The notes beneath the pieces were generated by a model. That model was not told where the DNA came from. It worked only from the letters and a program-made list of their open reading frames with translations, and made no database searches. A DNA stretch of 64,000 bases from Kriegella aquimaris (GTDB taxonomy: Bacteria > Bacteroidota > Bacteroidia > Flavobacteriales > Flavobacteriaceae): contig NZ_FNGV01000004.1 of NCBI RefSeq assembly GCF_900103215.1, forward strand, positions 1 to 64,000, in the 5' to 3' direction. The position numbers and the translations under genes are program-made. How positions within the stretch are numbered: position 1 is the first letter of the stretch; each line of letters begins with the position of its first letter. This document shows, in pieces, positions 34,736 to 44,265 of the stretch.

Positions 34736-35941
34736 ATGACACCATCGCTCGCAACTCAAGAACTTTCGGACAGAATAAACAGTCTAGCACCTTCGGCAAC
34801 GCTCGAAATGGCCGCAAAGGCCAGAGAACTTAGGGCCGCCGGAAAAGATATTATCGGACTTAGTTTAGGAGAGCCCGATTTCAATACCCCCGGTTACATC
34901 AAAGACGCTGCCATTCAGGCCATAAATGATGATTATAATGCCTACACGCCTGTTGATGGCTACGTAGAATTAAAAGATGCCATTATCACTAAATTCAAGC
35001 GTGATAACGGAATCAGCTATGAGCGGCCGCAAATTGTAGTTTCCACAGGTGCAAAACAAGCTTTATATAATATTGCCCAGGTTGTATTGAATAAGGGTGA
35101 TGAAGTTATTCTACCATGCCCATACTGGGTAAGTTACAGCGATATCGTAAAATTGGCCGACGGTGTACCCGTCGAGGTTGCCACTTCTATCGATGACGAT
35201 TTCAAAATGACTCCCGAGCAGTTGGAAGCGGCGATTACGCCCAAAACAAAAATGCTCTGGTATAGTTCACCATGCAACCCCAGTGGTTCTATTTACAGCG
35301 AGACGGAATTACGTGCCTTGGCCGATGTATTGCAGAAATACCCTCAGATTATCGTCGTAAGCGATGAGATTTACGAACACATTAACTATGGTGTAACTGC
35401 CCACGCCTCCATGGCGGCCTTCGAAGACATGTACGATCGTACGGTGACTGTAAACGGGGTAGCAAAGGCATTTGCCATGACCGGTTGGCGTATTGGTTAT
35501 ATTGGCGCACCTACCTATATTGCCCGTGCCTGCAACAAGCTTCAGGGGCAAGTAACCAGTGGTGCGAACTGTATCGCTCAACGTGCCGTGATCACCGCAC
35601 TGACCGAATCACCGGATCGTATACAATATATGGTCGATGAATTTAAAGAGCGTCGACAGCTTATTTTAGGGCTTTTGAACGACATCGAAGGTTTCAGATG
35701 CAACGAGCCAGAAGGTGCTTTTTATGTCTATCCAGACGTAACCGCATATTTCGGAAAGACTTTAAAGGGAGCAACCATAAACAACGCTTCCGATTTTGCC
35801 CTTTACCTTTTAGAACATGCCAATGTAGCTACCGTAACCGGAGATGCTTTTGGTAACGGGGACTGTATACGTATATCGTATGCCGCTTCCGAAGCAGAGA
35901 TCAAAGAGGCAATTTCAAGAATAAAAGCGGCCCTTAGTTAA
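34736..35941 (+). CDS. PLP-dependent aminotransferase (aspartate aminotransferase-like)
   Basis: A 401-residue class I aminotransferase (fold type I). Key residues are Asp210 (VVSDEIYEHINY) that contacts the PLP ring, Lys244 in VNGVAKAFAMTGWRIGYIG that forms the Schiff base, and the arginine of the C-terminal CIRISYAASE that binds the substrate carboxylate. SLGEPDFNTP at residues 43-52 and SPCNPSG at 178-184 are typical of the aspartate aminotransferase Ib group. Exact amino-acid specificity is not certain. It ends in a strong terminator. Confidence 0.93.
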   Translation: MTPSLATQELSDRINSLAPSATLEMAAKARELRAAGKDIIGLSLGEPDFNTPGYIKDAAIQAINDDYNAYTPVDGYVELKDAIITKFKRDNGISYERPQIVVSTGAKQALYNIAQVVLNKGDEVILPCPYWVSYSDIVKLADGVPVEVATSIDDDFKMTPEQLEAAITPKTKMLWYSSPCNPSGSIYSETELRALADVLQKYPQIIVVSDEIYEHINYGVTAHASMAAFEDMYDRTVTVNGVAKAFAMTGWRIGYIGAPTYIARACNKLQGQVTSGANCIAQRAVITALTESPDRIQYMVDEFKERRQLILGLLNDIEGFRCNEPEGAFYVYPDVTAYFGKTLKGATINNASDFALYLLEHANVATVTGDAFGNGDCIRISYAASEAEIKEAISRIKAALS

Positions 35942-35969
35942 TAAGAGCCTGTTTCAAATTACAATACCA

Positions 35970-35996
35970 AGCCCGTTGCCAATGTAACGGGCTTTT
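35970..35996 (+). terminator. Intrinsic terminator after the aminotransferase
   Basis: An 8-bp stem (agcccgtt / aacgggct) with an 8-base loop is followed by a short T run. Confidence 0.8.
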
Positions 35997-36170
35997 GTAT
36001 ACCCCATAGTCAACATTCGTAATGTTTAAATTATACTTTCAATTGAAAATAATCCATAAATAAATTTTTATAGGTTTACTGCCAGAGAGCAATAAACCGA
36101 AACAAGTTTATAATACTTAGCAACTAACCGCTAGCAGAAATTTAATTTCTTAGAATAAAAACAAAAAAAT

Positions 36171-36724
36171 ATGAAAAAAACCATCTTATTCTTGACTTTA
36201 TTCGCTTTGACTTTTTCCGCTCAATCTCAAAATGACAGCGTTGAAATATCGCTATTCGGCATACAGACAGGCGTTTTAGGAGTTTGGGTACACAATGAAA
36301 GCAAATTAAGCGATGAAATTGCTTTGAGAAGCGAGGTTGGACTGGACGCCGGACTTTTTGGAGGTAGTGTTTTTTATGACGGAGGAACAGGTTATTTGTT
36401 AATTCCGACAATTACGTTGGAGCCAAGATGGTATTATAACTTAGAAAAAAGAGCTTCAAAGTCAAGAAATACAGCGGGCAATGGCGGTAATTTTGTTTCT
36501 TTAAAAACCAGTTTTTTACCTGATTGGTTTGTCATTTCAAATTATGAAACCAAATCACAATAATCCCCACTTGGGGCATTAAGCGAAATATCGGAAGTCA
36601 TTTCAATTATGAGGCTGGATTCGGAATTGGTTATCGCTACTCATTTGCAAAAAGTGCAGGGTTTTCAGAAAACGAAGGAGATGCGGCTGCCAATTTACAT
36701 TTACGTATTGGTTATAGCTTTTAA
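36171..36724 (+). pseudogene. Outer-membrane beta-barrel-like protein with a frameshift
   Basis: The first frame (36171-36563) gives 130 residues with a signal peptide (KKTILFLTLFALTFSAQSQ) and beta-strands ending in FVISNYETKSQ. It stops at TAA 36561-36563. A second frame, open from 36560 to the stop at 36722-36724, gives IIPTWGIKRNIGSHFNYEAG, then GIGYRYSFAKSAG and a final LHLRIGYSF, which is just the missing C-terminal part of a small barrel (last strand ending in Phe). The joint falls at 36558-36563. Either the gene is broken or the assembly has an indel here; no slippery sequence was seen. It sits alone before the ClbS gene. Confidence 0.75.
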
Positions 36725-36841
36725 GCCATAGAAAAAATGTGTTCTATAAAAAAAAGGTTTAGGGCTTGCAGGGTTTGTGTATTTTTATAATGTCAGTAAA
36801 ACTTTATGGATTTTTCTTCTAAACGGGATAAAATTTAAAAA

Positions 36842-37336
36842 ATGTCTAGACCTCGAACAAAAGACGAATTACTAGAATTGGGCCAAAAGAATTTTACAAA
36901 GCTCAATGATTTTGTGGACTCATTCCCGCCAGAAGCACAAATTTCCGAATTTCCGGAAGGAACAATGAACCGAAACATTCGAGACGTTCTAGCTCATTTA
37001 AATCATTGGCACTTATTGTTTTTAGATTGGTACGAAGTCGGAATGAAAGGTAAAAAACCCGAAATGCCGGCGAAAGGTTATAGTTGGAAAACTGCACCTG
37101 AATTGAACCGCATAATTTGGCAAAAATACAATGACACCCAACTCAAAAAAGTACGGGAAGACCTCAACAAATCATACCTGCAAATTCAAAAGTTAATTGA
37201 AAAACATTCGAATGACGAACTTTTCGAGAAAAAGCGTTTTAAATGGACAGGCACAACCTCTTTAGGGTCTTATCTTGTATCAACAACATCGAGTCATTAT
37301 GATTGGGCGCTTAAGTTGATTAAGAAAGCAAAATGA
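36842..37336 (+). CDS. ClbS/DfsB family four-helix protein
   Basis: A 164-residue protein with the features of the ClbS/DfsB (DUF1706) family: RPRTKDELLELGQKNFTKL, RNIRDVLAHLNHWHLLFLDWY, KGYSWKTAPELNRIIWQKY and TTSSHYDWALKLIKKA at the end. ClbS itself protects cells from the genotoxin colibactin, but most relatives have no known substrate. No colibactin-type gene cluster is in the window. It overlaps the next gene by 4 bases (ATGA), so the two are translationally coupled. Confidence 0.88.
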   Translation: MSRPRTKDELLELGQKNFTKLNDFVDSFPPEAQISEFPEGTMNRNIRDVLAHLNHWHLLFLDWYEVGMKGKKPEMPAKGYSWKTAPELNRIIWQKYNDTQLKKVREDLNKSYLQIQKLIEKHSNDELFEKKRFKWTGTTSLGSYLVSTTSSHYDWALKLIKKAK

Positions 37337-38028
37337 AAAAAATATCAGAATTAGCAACAGGGATTGTATTGTTTATTGCCGGAACGGCTTTAATAGGCAT
37401 AGGCATCTATTTACTAAAGGATAAGATTCAGTTTTTCACACATTCCATTAAGACGGAAGGAATAGTCATTGCTGTCGAATCTAGCGGAAATATATCCACC
37501 AGGTATTACCATCCTGTAATCTCATTTCAAGCTGTAGACGGCCATACCTATACTTTCTCACCAGATACAAGCACAAGTGCCGCATTAGACTTTAATAAAG
37601 GTGACAAAGTAACTATTAGGTATCTTAAAGAAAATCCCCTATCAGCTAAACTAGATAGTTCTATCGAATTATGGGGCCTGCCACTGGCTTTGCTAGTAGC
37701 GGGTATTGTAGTAGTATTAAGCGGGGGCGGTATGGCCTATACCTACATCAACAAAGTCAAACTCAGGAAAGAATTGCCAAGGAACGGAAAACGCCTTAAA
37801 TTGGTAGGGCGAGTGACATCGAAAAGTTCGAATAACAGAACTGAGTTTGTAGTACAATCCGATTGGCTCAATCCGGCAGATTCTAAAATGTACACGTTCA
37901 CTAGCGATAAAATAGCATTCGACCCCACATCATATATCGCCGACAGACTTATAGATGTCTATATAGCTCCTACGAATCCGAAAAAGAAACATTATATGGA
38001 TATTTCTTTTCTACCAAAAAAAGCTTAA
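37333..38028 (+). CDS. DUF3592 membrane protein
   Basis: A 231-residue protein with two membrane spans (residues about 9-29 and 113-136). Between them is a domain with TEGIVIAVESSG, YHPVISFQAVDGHTYTF and GDKVTIRYLKENPLSAKL, the standard DUF3592 pattern. After the second span, a smaller domain of about 90 residues repeats the same theme (LVGRVTSKSSNNRTEFVV). The role of the family is unknown. It begins inside the end of the ClbS-family gene. Confidence 0.82.
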   Translation: MKKISELATGIVLFIAGTALIGIGIYLLKDKIQFFTHSIKTEGIVIAVESSGNISTRYYHPVISFQAVDGHTYTFSPDTSTSAALDFNKGDKVTIRYLKENPLSAKLDSSIELWGLPLALLVAGIVVVLSGGGMAYTYINKVKLRKELPRNGKRLKLVGRVTSKSSNNRTEFVVQSDWLNPADSKMYTFTSDKIAFDPTSYIADRLIDVYIAPTNPKKKHYMDISFLPKKA

Positions 38029-38174
38029 AACGGTATGTAATGAAATCAAAAAAACATCTGTCTTTAATTGCTAATGAGTAACTCCCTATTAGTGGAAAGG
38101 GATGAATAAAAAGGAACGAAGAACAATATTCTGCATACGTACCGAAACGTTAATCGTTAACTATCAATTAAACT

Positions 38175-38579
38175 ATGAAGTATTCAATTAAGGCAACCGC
38201 AACATCAAAAAATAGCGCTTCGGTAAACATTAAACAAACGGAAATTAATTTTGGAATAACTCCAGATTCCGCTGATATTTTGGCGAACCCTGCCGAATTA
38301 TTTTTAGCTTCATTTTCAGCTTGCATCCTCAAAAATGTTGAACGCTTTTCAGAATTAATGGGTTTTGAATATTCAGATGCCGAAATAACGGTCAATGCAA
38401 TGCGACTTGAAAAACCGCCAAGGATGGATGAAATAAACTATGGATTAAAAATTTATAGTCGAGATGATAATTTAAACATCAATTTACTGAAAAAGAATAT
38501 CGAAAAGTTTGGAACCATATTTAATACGGTCAAAGCCTCTTGTTCTATCACAGGTGAAATTGAAAAAATAACAACTTAA
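38175..38579 (+). CDS. OsmC family protein
   Basis: A 134-residue thiol peroxidase-like protein of the OsmC/Ohr superfamily. The two redox cysteines are in LFLASFSACILKNVERF and TVKASCSITGEI, the standard OsmC placement. The N-terminal strand region (YSIKATATSKNSASVNI) fits the family. OsmC proteins reduce organic hydroperoxides. It stands alone and converges with trkH. Confidence 0.88.
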   Translation: MKYSIKATATSKNSASVNIKQTEINFGITPDSADILANPAELFLASFSACILKNVERFSELMGFEYSDAEITVNAMRLEKPPRMDEINYGLKIYSRDDNLNINLLKKNIEKFGTIFNTVKASCSITGEIEKITT

Positions 38580-38759
38580 AGAACCTAATTCATAACAGCA
38601 CGGGAACCCTTGGTGAGCAATAAACAGTTTTCCAAAATTAAGTAGGTAGGGCAATTGATGGAGAACGAAAGGCAAATCGAGACGTAAAAAAAATATGTCA
38701 GCGTTTTATCGAAGCACTATAAATGCGAATACAGAAATATGCTTCCTACACTAAAAGAA

Positions 38760-40250
38760 TTAGGTTTTCTTCCAAAAATAAGGCGTTAAAAGAATGAGTA
38801 CGGTAAATAGCTCTAATCTGCCCACCAGCATCAAAAAACCGCACCACCATTTTCCTAAGGCAGGCAAACCATTGAAATTACTAACAGGGTTAAGACTACC
38901 AAAGGCAGGCCCCACGTTGCCCAACGACGAGGCAGCACCACCGATCGCTGTTTCAAAATCAACACCCAGCGCACCTAAAACAAGTGCCCCAATGATAAAC
39001 AGCAACATATACAATACAAAAAATGCGATTATATTGTAGACGATGACCTGGCTTATCGACTTATTATTATACCGCACAGGAATAATCGCCGCAGGATGCA
39101 ACGTACGTTTGAACTCCAATAGTCCGTTCTTAATAATCAGCAAATGCCGCATAATTTTGATACCACCAGCGGTCGACCCGGCCGATCCCCCAGCGAACAT
39201 TAGGCCGAAAAAGAGAACCGTCAAAAAGGGTGTCCATGTGGTAAAATCAGCGGTAACAAATCCCGTAGTGGTAATAACCGAGATAATTTGAAATAAGCCA
39301 TGTCGAAAAGCACTTTCCGCAGGTCCTAAAACCATTGGGTGATAATCTGATACGGGCACGTTGGCCTTTAGGTAGATCACCACGGCCGAAACCACGCTGA
39401 AAATCAATACTAGTGCCGTGTAATATTTAAACTCTTCATCTTTCAGTACACGTTGCACTTTGCCCTTGAACGCGAAATAACTGAGTACGAAGTTACTTCC
39501 GGCCAAAAACATAAAAAAGATAACAATATACTGAATCAAAGGTTCATTGTTCCAGTAGGCCAAACTGGCATTTTTTGTAGAAAATCCACCTGTCGATAAG
39601 GTTGCCAAGGCATGGTTAATCGCATCAAAAAACGACATGCCCGCCAGTTTAAGCAATATGGTTTCTGCAATAGTGTATCCGAAATAAATGAGCCAAAGAC
39701 GTTTTGCCGTATCCGTTATACGGGGGTGAAGTTTATCAGCACTTGGGCCTGGTGCTTCTGCCGCGAACAATTGCATACCGCCAATTCCCAATAGTGGCAA
39801 TATGGCAATGGCCAATACGATAATACCCATTCCACCGATCCAATGGGTGAGGCTTCGCCAGAAAAGAATACCTTCGGGAAGCGCCTCGATATCATCGACA
39901 ACGGAAGCCCCTGTTGTGGTATACCCCGAAATAGTCTCAAAAAAGGCATTGGTAATATCAGGTATGGCTCCAGAGAACAGATAGGGCAACATTCCGGAAA
40001 GAGACATCACGATCCACCCAAAGGTTACGATAATATAGCCTTCCCTTCGTTTTACTTCCTTATCATGACCTCGAGTATAGAACATTGAAAAAATACCCAC
40101 AAACATCGTGGTAATCGATGCCAAGGTAATATCTAGGGTCGCACCATCGTCATATATACCGCTGACCACAGCGGCCAAGAGCATAAAAAGACCGTTAAAG
40201 AGCAATAAAAGCCCCATAAGGTGGAATATTATTTTGGAGTTAAGACCCAT
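38760..40250 (-). CDS. trkH: TrkH family potassium uptake protein
   Basis: A 496-residue membrane protein of the TrkH/KtrB family: the potassium-conducting subunit. The four pore-loop filters are visible: SGYTTTGAS, ALSTGGFSTKN, SVITTTGFVTADF and SSLGNVGPAFGSL, each with the key Gly. About ten hydrophobic segments surround them. It lies 92 bases downstream of trkA on the same strand, so both subunits of the system are probably produced together. Confidence 0.95.
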   Translation of the reverse strand: MGLNSKIIFHLMGLLLLFNGLFMLLAAVVSGIYDDGATLDITLASITTMFVGIFSMFYTRGHDKEVKRREGYIIVTFGWIVMSLSGMLPYLFSGAIPDITNAFFETISGYTTTGASVVDDIEALPEGILFWRSLTHWIGGMGIIVLAIAILPLLGIGGMQLFAAEAPGPSADKLHPRITDTAKRLWLIYFGYTIAETILLKLAGMSFFDAINHALATLSTGGFSTKNASLAYWNNEPLIQYIVIFFMFLAGSNFVLSYFAFKGKVQRVLKDEEFKYYTALVLIFSVVSAVVIYLKANVPVSDYHPMVLGPAESAFRHGLFQIISVITTTGFVTADFTTWTPFLTVLFFGLMFAGGSAGSTAGGIKIMRHLLIIKNGLLEFKRTLHPAAIIPVRYNNKSISQVIVYNIIAFFVLYMLLFIIGALVLGALGVDFETAIGGAASSLGNVGPAFGSLNPVSNFNGLPALGKWWCGFLMLVGRLELFTVLILLTPYFWKKT

Positions 40251-40342
40251 TTAAATCAATTTAGCTTAGCGAAAATTGAACATTATTAACGAAAACCGGA
40301 AATTTGCAAGTTGAATTATATGTAAAGAACCATCGCCGAGCC

Positions 40343-41692
40343 TCACAGAAATAGGCGTTCTATTTTCTGAATGGCTTTCGGCAAACAACAAACCACGACC
40401 CTATCACCGGCCTTAATTTCGAACCCACCCAATGCAATAATCCCTTTGTCGTCACGTATCACACCTCCGATAGTAGCCATTCTTGGAAAATCAAGTTCCC
40501 GAATCACACTGCCGGTAACTTTAGAATTGGGTTTTACAATGAACTCCAATATTTCAGCATTCAAATTGTTAAGACGCATCAATGCTACCACCTCACCCCT
40601 TCGAACATGTCGAAAGATATGGTTGGCCGCCAATAGTTTTTTATTTATCAGGGTGTCTATTCCAATGGAGTGTGACAACTGAAAGTAATTCATATTCTCG
40701 ACGAGGGCTATGGTCTTTTTTATAAACTTTGACTTGGCCACCAAACACGACATGATGTTGGTCTCCGAGTTTCCGGTCACGGCTATAAACGCATCCATAG
40801 ATTGCAAGCTTTCTTCCTCTAATAATTCCGCATTTCTACCATCACCATTAATAATGAGGGCATTCGGAAGTTCATCGGCAAGATCAAAAGCTTTTTCCTT
40901 GTTCTTTTCAATAAGTTTTACATTGAAATTGCTGGCGCAAAGGTCTCGGGCTGTTTTGTAACCTACCTTACTTCCACCAAGTATCATTACATTTTTGATT
41001 TCCTCCTTCTTTTTTCCCGTCAACTTATAAAGTTCATCGACGCCTTCTTTGGTTGTTATAAAATAGACTTGGTCACCTTCCTTAAAAACCGTATCACCTC
41101 TTGGAATCAAAGTAAATTGTGTTCCCATACGCTGCAAAGCAATGGGCATGAAGTTTATTTCGGAGAAAATTTTAGCTGCCTCTTTGACCATTTTACCTAC
41201 GAATGGTGCCGACTTGGGCAAAGATACCCCGATCATTATCAGTTTACCATCTTCAAACTCATAAGTGTCGTTGAAGGCCGACTTGCTCAATAGCATTTGT
41301 ATTTCAGTAGCGGCAAGTTCTTCGGGAGAAATAAGCTCGTCTATACCTAGTTGAGGAAAGTTTATCAACTCTTTATTATCGATAAACTCGGTATTGGAAA
41401 TACGCGCTATTGTTCGTTTACTTCCCAACTGCTTGGCTAGCATACATAGCGTTAGGTTGGTCGTCTCGGAAGAAGTTACACCAATAACCAAATCTGAATC
41501 GTCTACCTGGGCATCTTTTAAAATGGATATGGAAGTAGCATCGCCACGTAACACCCGAATATCGAGATGATTGTCGGCATAGGCCAGACTCTCTTTATTG
41601 GTATCTATTAATGTTATATTCTGCGACTCGTAGGACAGTAATTTTGCCAAATGGATCCCTACTTCACCAGCTCCTGCTATAATTATCTTCAT
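40343..41692 (-). CDS. trkA: Trk potassium system NAD-binding protein TrkA
   Basis: This 449-residue cytoplasmic protein gates TrkH. It has two RCK units: the first NAD-binding motif is KIIIAGAGEVGIHLAKLL, with the acidic end of strand two (TLIDTNKE), followed by a C-terminal RCK domain (VGKMVKEAAKIFSEI, RGDTVFKEGDQVYFI). The second unit has NVMILGGSKVGYKTARDL and a C-terminal domain finishing in AGDRVVVCCLPKAI. The two-unit length matches TrkA of E. coli and not single-unit KtrA. Confidence 0.96.
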   Translation of the reverse strand: MKIIIAGAGEVGIHLAKLLSYESQNITLIDTNKESLAYADNHLDIRVLRGDATSISILKDAQVDDSDLVIGVTSSETTNLTLCMLAKQLGSKRTIARISNTEFIDNKELINFPQLGIDELISPEELAATEIQMLLSKSAFNDTYEFEDGKLIMIGVSLPKSAPFVGKMVKEAAKIFSEINFMPIALQRMGTQFTLIPRGDTVFKEGDQVYFITTKEGVDELYKLTGKKKEEIKNVMILGGSKVGYKTARDLCASNFNVKLIEKNKEKAFDLADELPNALIINGDGRNAELLEEESLQSMDAFIAVTGNSETNIMSCLVAKSKFIKKTIALVENMNYFQLSHSIGIDTLINKKLLAANHIFRHVRRGEVVALMRLNNLNAEILEFIVKPNSKVTGSVIRELDFPRMATIGGVIRDDKGIIALGGFEIKAGDRVVVCCLPKAIQKIERLFL

Positions 41693-41920
41693 TGAACAAT
41701 TACATTCGTGTAAACCTCAGGGCCGAAAACCCCATAATGGCGATTGTAAGATTAGCCGTCAAATGCATTATGGCTTGCTTAAAGCTCATTTCGTGAAAGT
41801 TTGCAATTTTCAAAGTTCAAAATTACATAAATTTATTGGGTTGCCATTTAAAACCCCGCGGTAAAACGATGTATTGATTTCTTTATTGTTCAAACGCAAT
41901 GCCAACCCTTTGCTAAATTG

Positions 41921-41928
41921 TATCTTTG
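41921..41928 (+). promoter_or_regulatory. -7 element before the menaquinone methyltransferase gene
   Basis: TATCTTTG matches the consensus 15 bases before the ATG at 41944. A TTG at 41926 lies inside it and is not a start codon. Confidence 0.5.
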
Positions 41929-41943
41929 GCGAAATTTGCTGAA

Positions 41944-42672
41944 ATGACCAAAAAAATTACCCCATATAGCGATACCGAACTTGGAAAAAAGGAGCAGGTT
42001 ACCAAAATGTTCGATACCATATCGGGCAATTATGATGGACTTAACCGTGTCATATCTTTTGGAATTGACGTAAAATGGCGTAAGCGCGTTGTAGCGATAC
42101 TTTCACAAAAGCAGCCCAAAAGTATTCTCGACATCGCAACAGGAACTGGCGATTTGGCTATTCATATGACAAAAACCGGCGCCGACACCATTGTCGGACT
42201 CGACATTTCTCCGGGCATGCTGGAAGTGGGCAAAAAAAAGGTGAACGAAAAAAAATTGGGCGATACCATTTCGATGGTTGTGGGAGACAGTGAAAACCTT
42301 TCTTTTGAAGACAACAGCTTTGATGCTGTCACCGTGGCCTTTGGTGTTCGTAATTTTGAAAACTTGGAGAAGGGATTATCGGAAATACGACGGGTATTAA
42401 AGCCTTCGGGGGTTCTTGTAATCTTAGAAACGGCCGTACCTGAAAAATCACCTTACCGACAAGGGTATCGTTTTTATACTAAAAATATACTTCCGCTAAT
42501 TGGAAAATTATTTTCAAAAGACAAATCGGCCTATACCTATTTGAGCGAATCTGCATCGGTTTTCCCGTGTGGGGAAAACTTCAACAATATTTTACGTAAA
42601 ATCGGGTTTATAGATGTAACCGACGAACCCCAAACACTTGGGGTAGCGTCAATTTATATTGCGACCAAATAA
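41944..42672 (+). CDS. ubiE: Demethylmenaquinone methyltransferase (UbiE/MenG)
   Basis: A 242-residue SAM-dependent enzyme for the last step in menaquinone synthesis. Signatures are DTISGNYDGLNRVISFGID, WRKRVV, ILDIATGTGDLAI (motif I), VVGDSENLSFEDNSFDAVTV and AFGVRNFENLEKGL. The end (QTLGVASIYIATK) is normal. Bacteroidota use menaquinone, so the menG function is expected. The ATG at 41944 is preferred over a TTG at 41926 that sits in the promoter. porT follows 94 bases downstream, as often in Flavobacteriia. Confidence 0.96.
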   Translation: MTKKITPYSDTELGKKEQVTKMFDTISGNYDGLNRVISFGIDVKWRKRVVAILSQKQPKSILDIATGTGDLAIHMTKTGADTIVGLDISPGMLEVGKKKVNEKKLGDTISMVVGDSENLSFEDNSFDAVTVAFGVRNFENLEKGLSEIRRVLKPSGVLVILETAVPEKSPYRQGYRFYTKNILPLIGKLFSKDKSAYTYLSESASVFPCGENFNNILRKIGFIDVTDEPQTLGVASIYIATK

Positions 42673-42766
42673 CTATATGAAAGCCCATAAAGGGCATTTA
42701 CTAAAAAAGGGCCGATTCCGAACAACATAAGAAAGTGAAAGTAAGGAGGCCAGGAAATTTTTGTTG

Positions 42767-43474
42767 ATGAAAAATATTCTGCTACTATTAATTGGGCTGT
42801 TATGTTTGAACACCATGACCCATGCCCAGTTCAACGAAAATCCTATTTTAAACCTAGAAAACGAAGACAAGGCATTGCTCAATTGGGGCTATTTTCTGGG
42901 GTTTAATCAATATGATTTTAAATTCGATTATAAAAACGATACGCGAGACATTCTAGTCGACAAGGGATTAGGTTTCAATGTAGGTCTTATCGGGGAGCTT
43001 CGGCTCAATGAATTTTTAGACCTTCGATTTGAACCAGGGCTCCATTATGGAGCCAGAACCTTGGGGTTTCCCGGATTCACTGGAGAGGAGGCCACCAAAG
43101 GGAATACCATACGCGAGGTTAAATCTACCTATATCAATTTCCCCTTATTACTTAAAGTCAGCACACGACGATTTGGCAACTGGAAGCCATTTTTGATTGG
43201 AGGCCCCTCAATGTCAATGAACCTGGGGAGTAATGAGACGAATCTTGACGATAACGAAAGTGGCACTTTTCGCATGAAAAAATGGGTCTATAATTACGAA
43301 CTTGGTTTTGGCATCGATTTTTATTTGGAATACTTTAAGTTCACCCCTTCCATTCGTGGTGTTTTTACCCTGAACGATGAACTGGTTCGCGATGATGACC
43401 CAAATAGTCCATGGACAGGAAATATCGATGCCTTGCGCACCAGAGGTTTGTTTATCAATCTTACATTTGAATAA
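42767..43474 (+). CDS. porT: PorT family T9SS outer-membrane protein
   Basis: A 235-residue protein with a signal peptide (MKNILLLLIGLLCLNTMTHA) followed by an eight-strand-type beta-barrel. Family features are LNWGYFLGFNQYDFKFDYK, LGFNVGLIGELRLNEFLDLR, YINFPLLLKVSTRR and FTPSIRGVF, ending in a Phe-Glu strand. PorT/SprT is needed for type IX secretion and gliding. Two TTG codons directly upstream were rejected in favour of ATG 42767. An AAGGAGG lies at 42743-42749, 17 bases before the start. The ubiE-porT-spoU-tamL order is one I associate with Flavobacteriia. Confidence 0.88.
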   Translation: MKNILLLLIGLLCLNTMTHAQFNENPILNLENEDKALLNWGYFLGFNQYDFKFDYKNDTRDILVDKGLGFNVGLIGELRLNEFLDLRFEPGLHYGARTLGFPGFTGEEATKGNTIREVKSTYINFPLLLKVSTRRFGNWKPFLIGGPSMSMNLGSNETNLDDNESGTFRMKKWVYNYELGFGIDFYLEYFKFTPSIRGVFTLNDELVRDDDPNSPWTGNIDALRTRGLFINLTFE

Positions 43475-43521
43475 GCTTCCGCTTCCTCAAAAAATTTGAT
43501 TACAAGCTTAATAAAGTATAA

Positions 43522-44241
43522 CTACCTTCTTATCTCGTTCAATAAAATCGCAGTCGCGGTTGCCACATTAAGGCTTTCGGTAGTCTTGGCGCCAAATTGG
43601 GAAATTGCAATCCTCTCATCGCACCTATTTTCTATCGCCTGCGAAATTCCATTGGCCTCATTGCCCATAACCAAAATACCCTTTTCGGGCATAGCCACTT
43701 GATGAACCGGTGCGCCATCCATAAATGTTCCGTAAACAGGAAGTTCTGTCTCCTTTAAAAATTCGGGAAGATTGGTATAGATCAAATTTACCCGAGTAAT
43801 CGATCCCATTGTTGCTTGAAGCACTTTTGGGTTGAAACAATCTACCGTATTCGATGAACACACCAAATGGCGAATACCAAACCAATCGCACAAACGAATA
43901 ATAGTACCTAAATTTCCGGGATCTTGAACATTATCCAGTACCAATACCCAATCATTAAAATCAATTACTTTTGCCTCTGGAATATAAAAAACACCTAACG
44001 CACCACTGGCATTCTTCAGACTACTCATTTGCTTCAATTCATTTCGAGAGGCAGGTTCAGCATGCTCCGGTGAAAATGCCAATAAATCCTCATCATCGGA
44101 AAAGATCTTAAACACTTTAAAATCGGAGGCTAACAATTCTTTGACTGTTTTTATGCCTTCGACCACGAACATGTCATTTATAATTCGGTACTTTTTTTGC
44201 TGTAAGCTTTTTATAAGCTTTATTTGGCTTTTGACAACCAT
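43522..44241 (-). CDS. TrmH/SpoU family RNA 2'-O-methyltransferase
   Basis: A 239-residue SPOUT enzyme that methylates the 2'-O of a tRNA or rRNA nucleotide. It has an N-terminal substrate-binding domain (KSLQQKKYRIINDMFVVEGIKTV) and the knotted catalytic domain with motif 1 LVLDNVQDPGNLGTIIR, motif 2 GILVMGNEANGIS and motif 3 TTESLNVATATAILLNE. Target base is unknown (RlmB or tRNA type). It starts 24 bases from the tamL ATG on the other strand, inside the tamL promoter. Confidence 0.92.
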   Translation of the reverse strand: MVVKSQIKLIKSLQQKKYRIINDMFVVEGIKTVKELLASDFKVFKIFSDDEDLLAFSPEHAEPASRNELKQMSSLKNASGALGVFYIPEAKVIDFNDWVLVLDNVQDPGNLGTIIRLCDWFGIRHLVCSSNTVDCFNPKVLQATMGSITRVNLIYTNLPEFLKETELPVYGTFMDGAPVHQVAMPEKGILVMGNEANGISQAIENRCDERIAISQFGAKTTESLNVATATAILLNEIRR

Positions 44242-44259
44242 ACAAATAATGTATTTTTG
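44230..44259 (+). promoter_or_regulatory. tamL promoter (TTTG-N18-TATTTTTG)
   Basis: A full -33 box TTTG (44230-44233), an 18-base spacer and a TATTTTTG -7 element (44252-44259) precede the ATG at 44266 by 6 bases. It overlaps the first codons of the divergent methyltransferase gene. Confidence 0.7.
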
Positions 44260-44265
44260 ATTTCT

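Noticed and set aside
43475-43521. AAGCTT pair between porT and the SpoU gene as a terminator
   Set aside because: The two copies are self-complementary hexamers without a U tract; no convincing hairpin.
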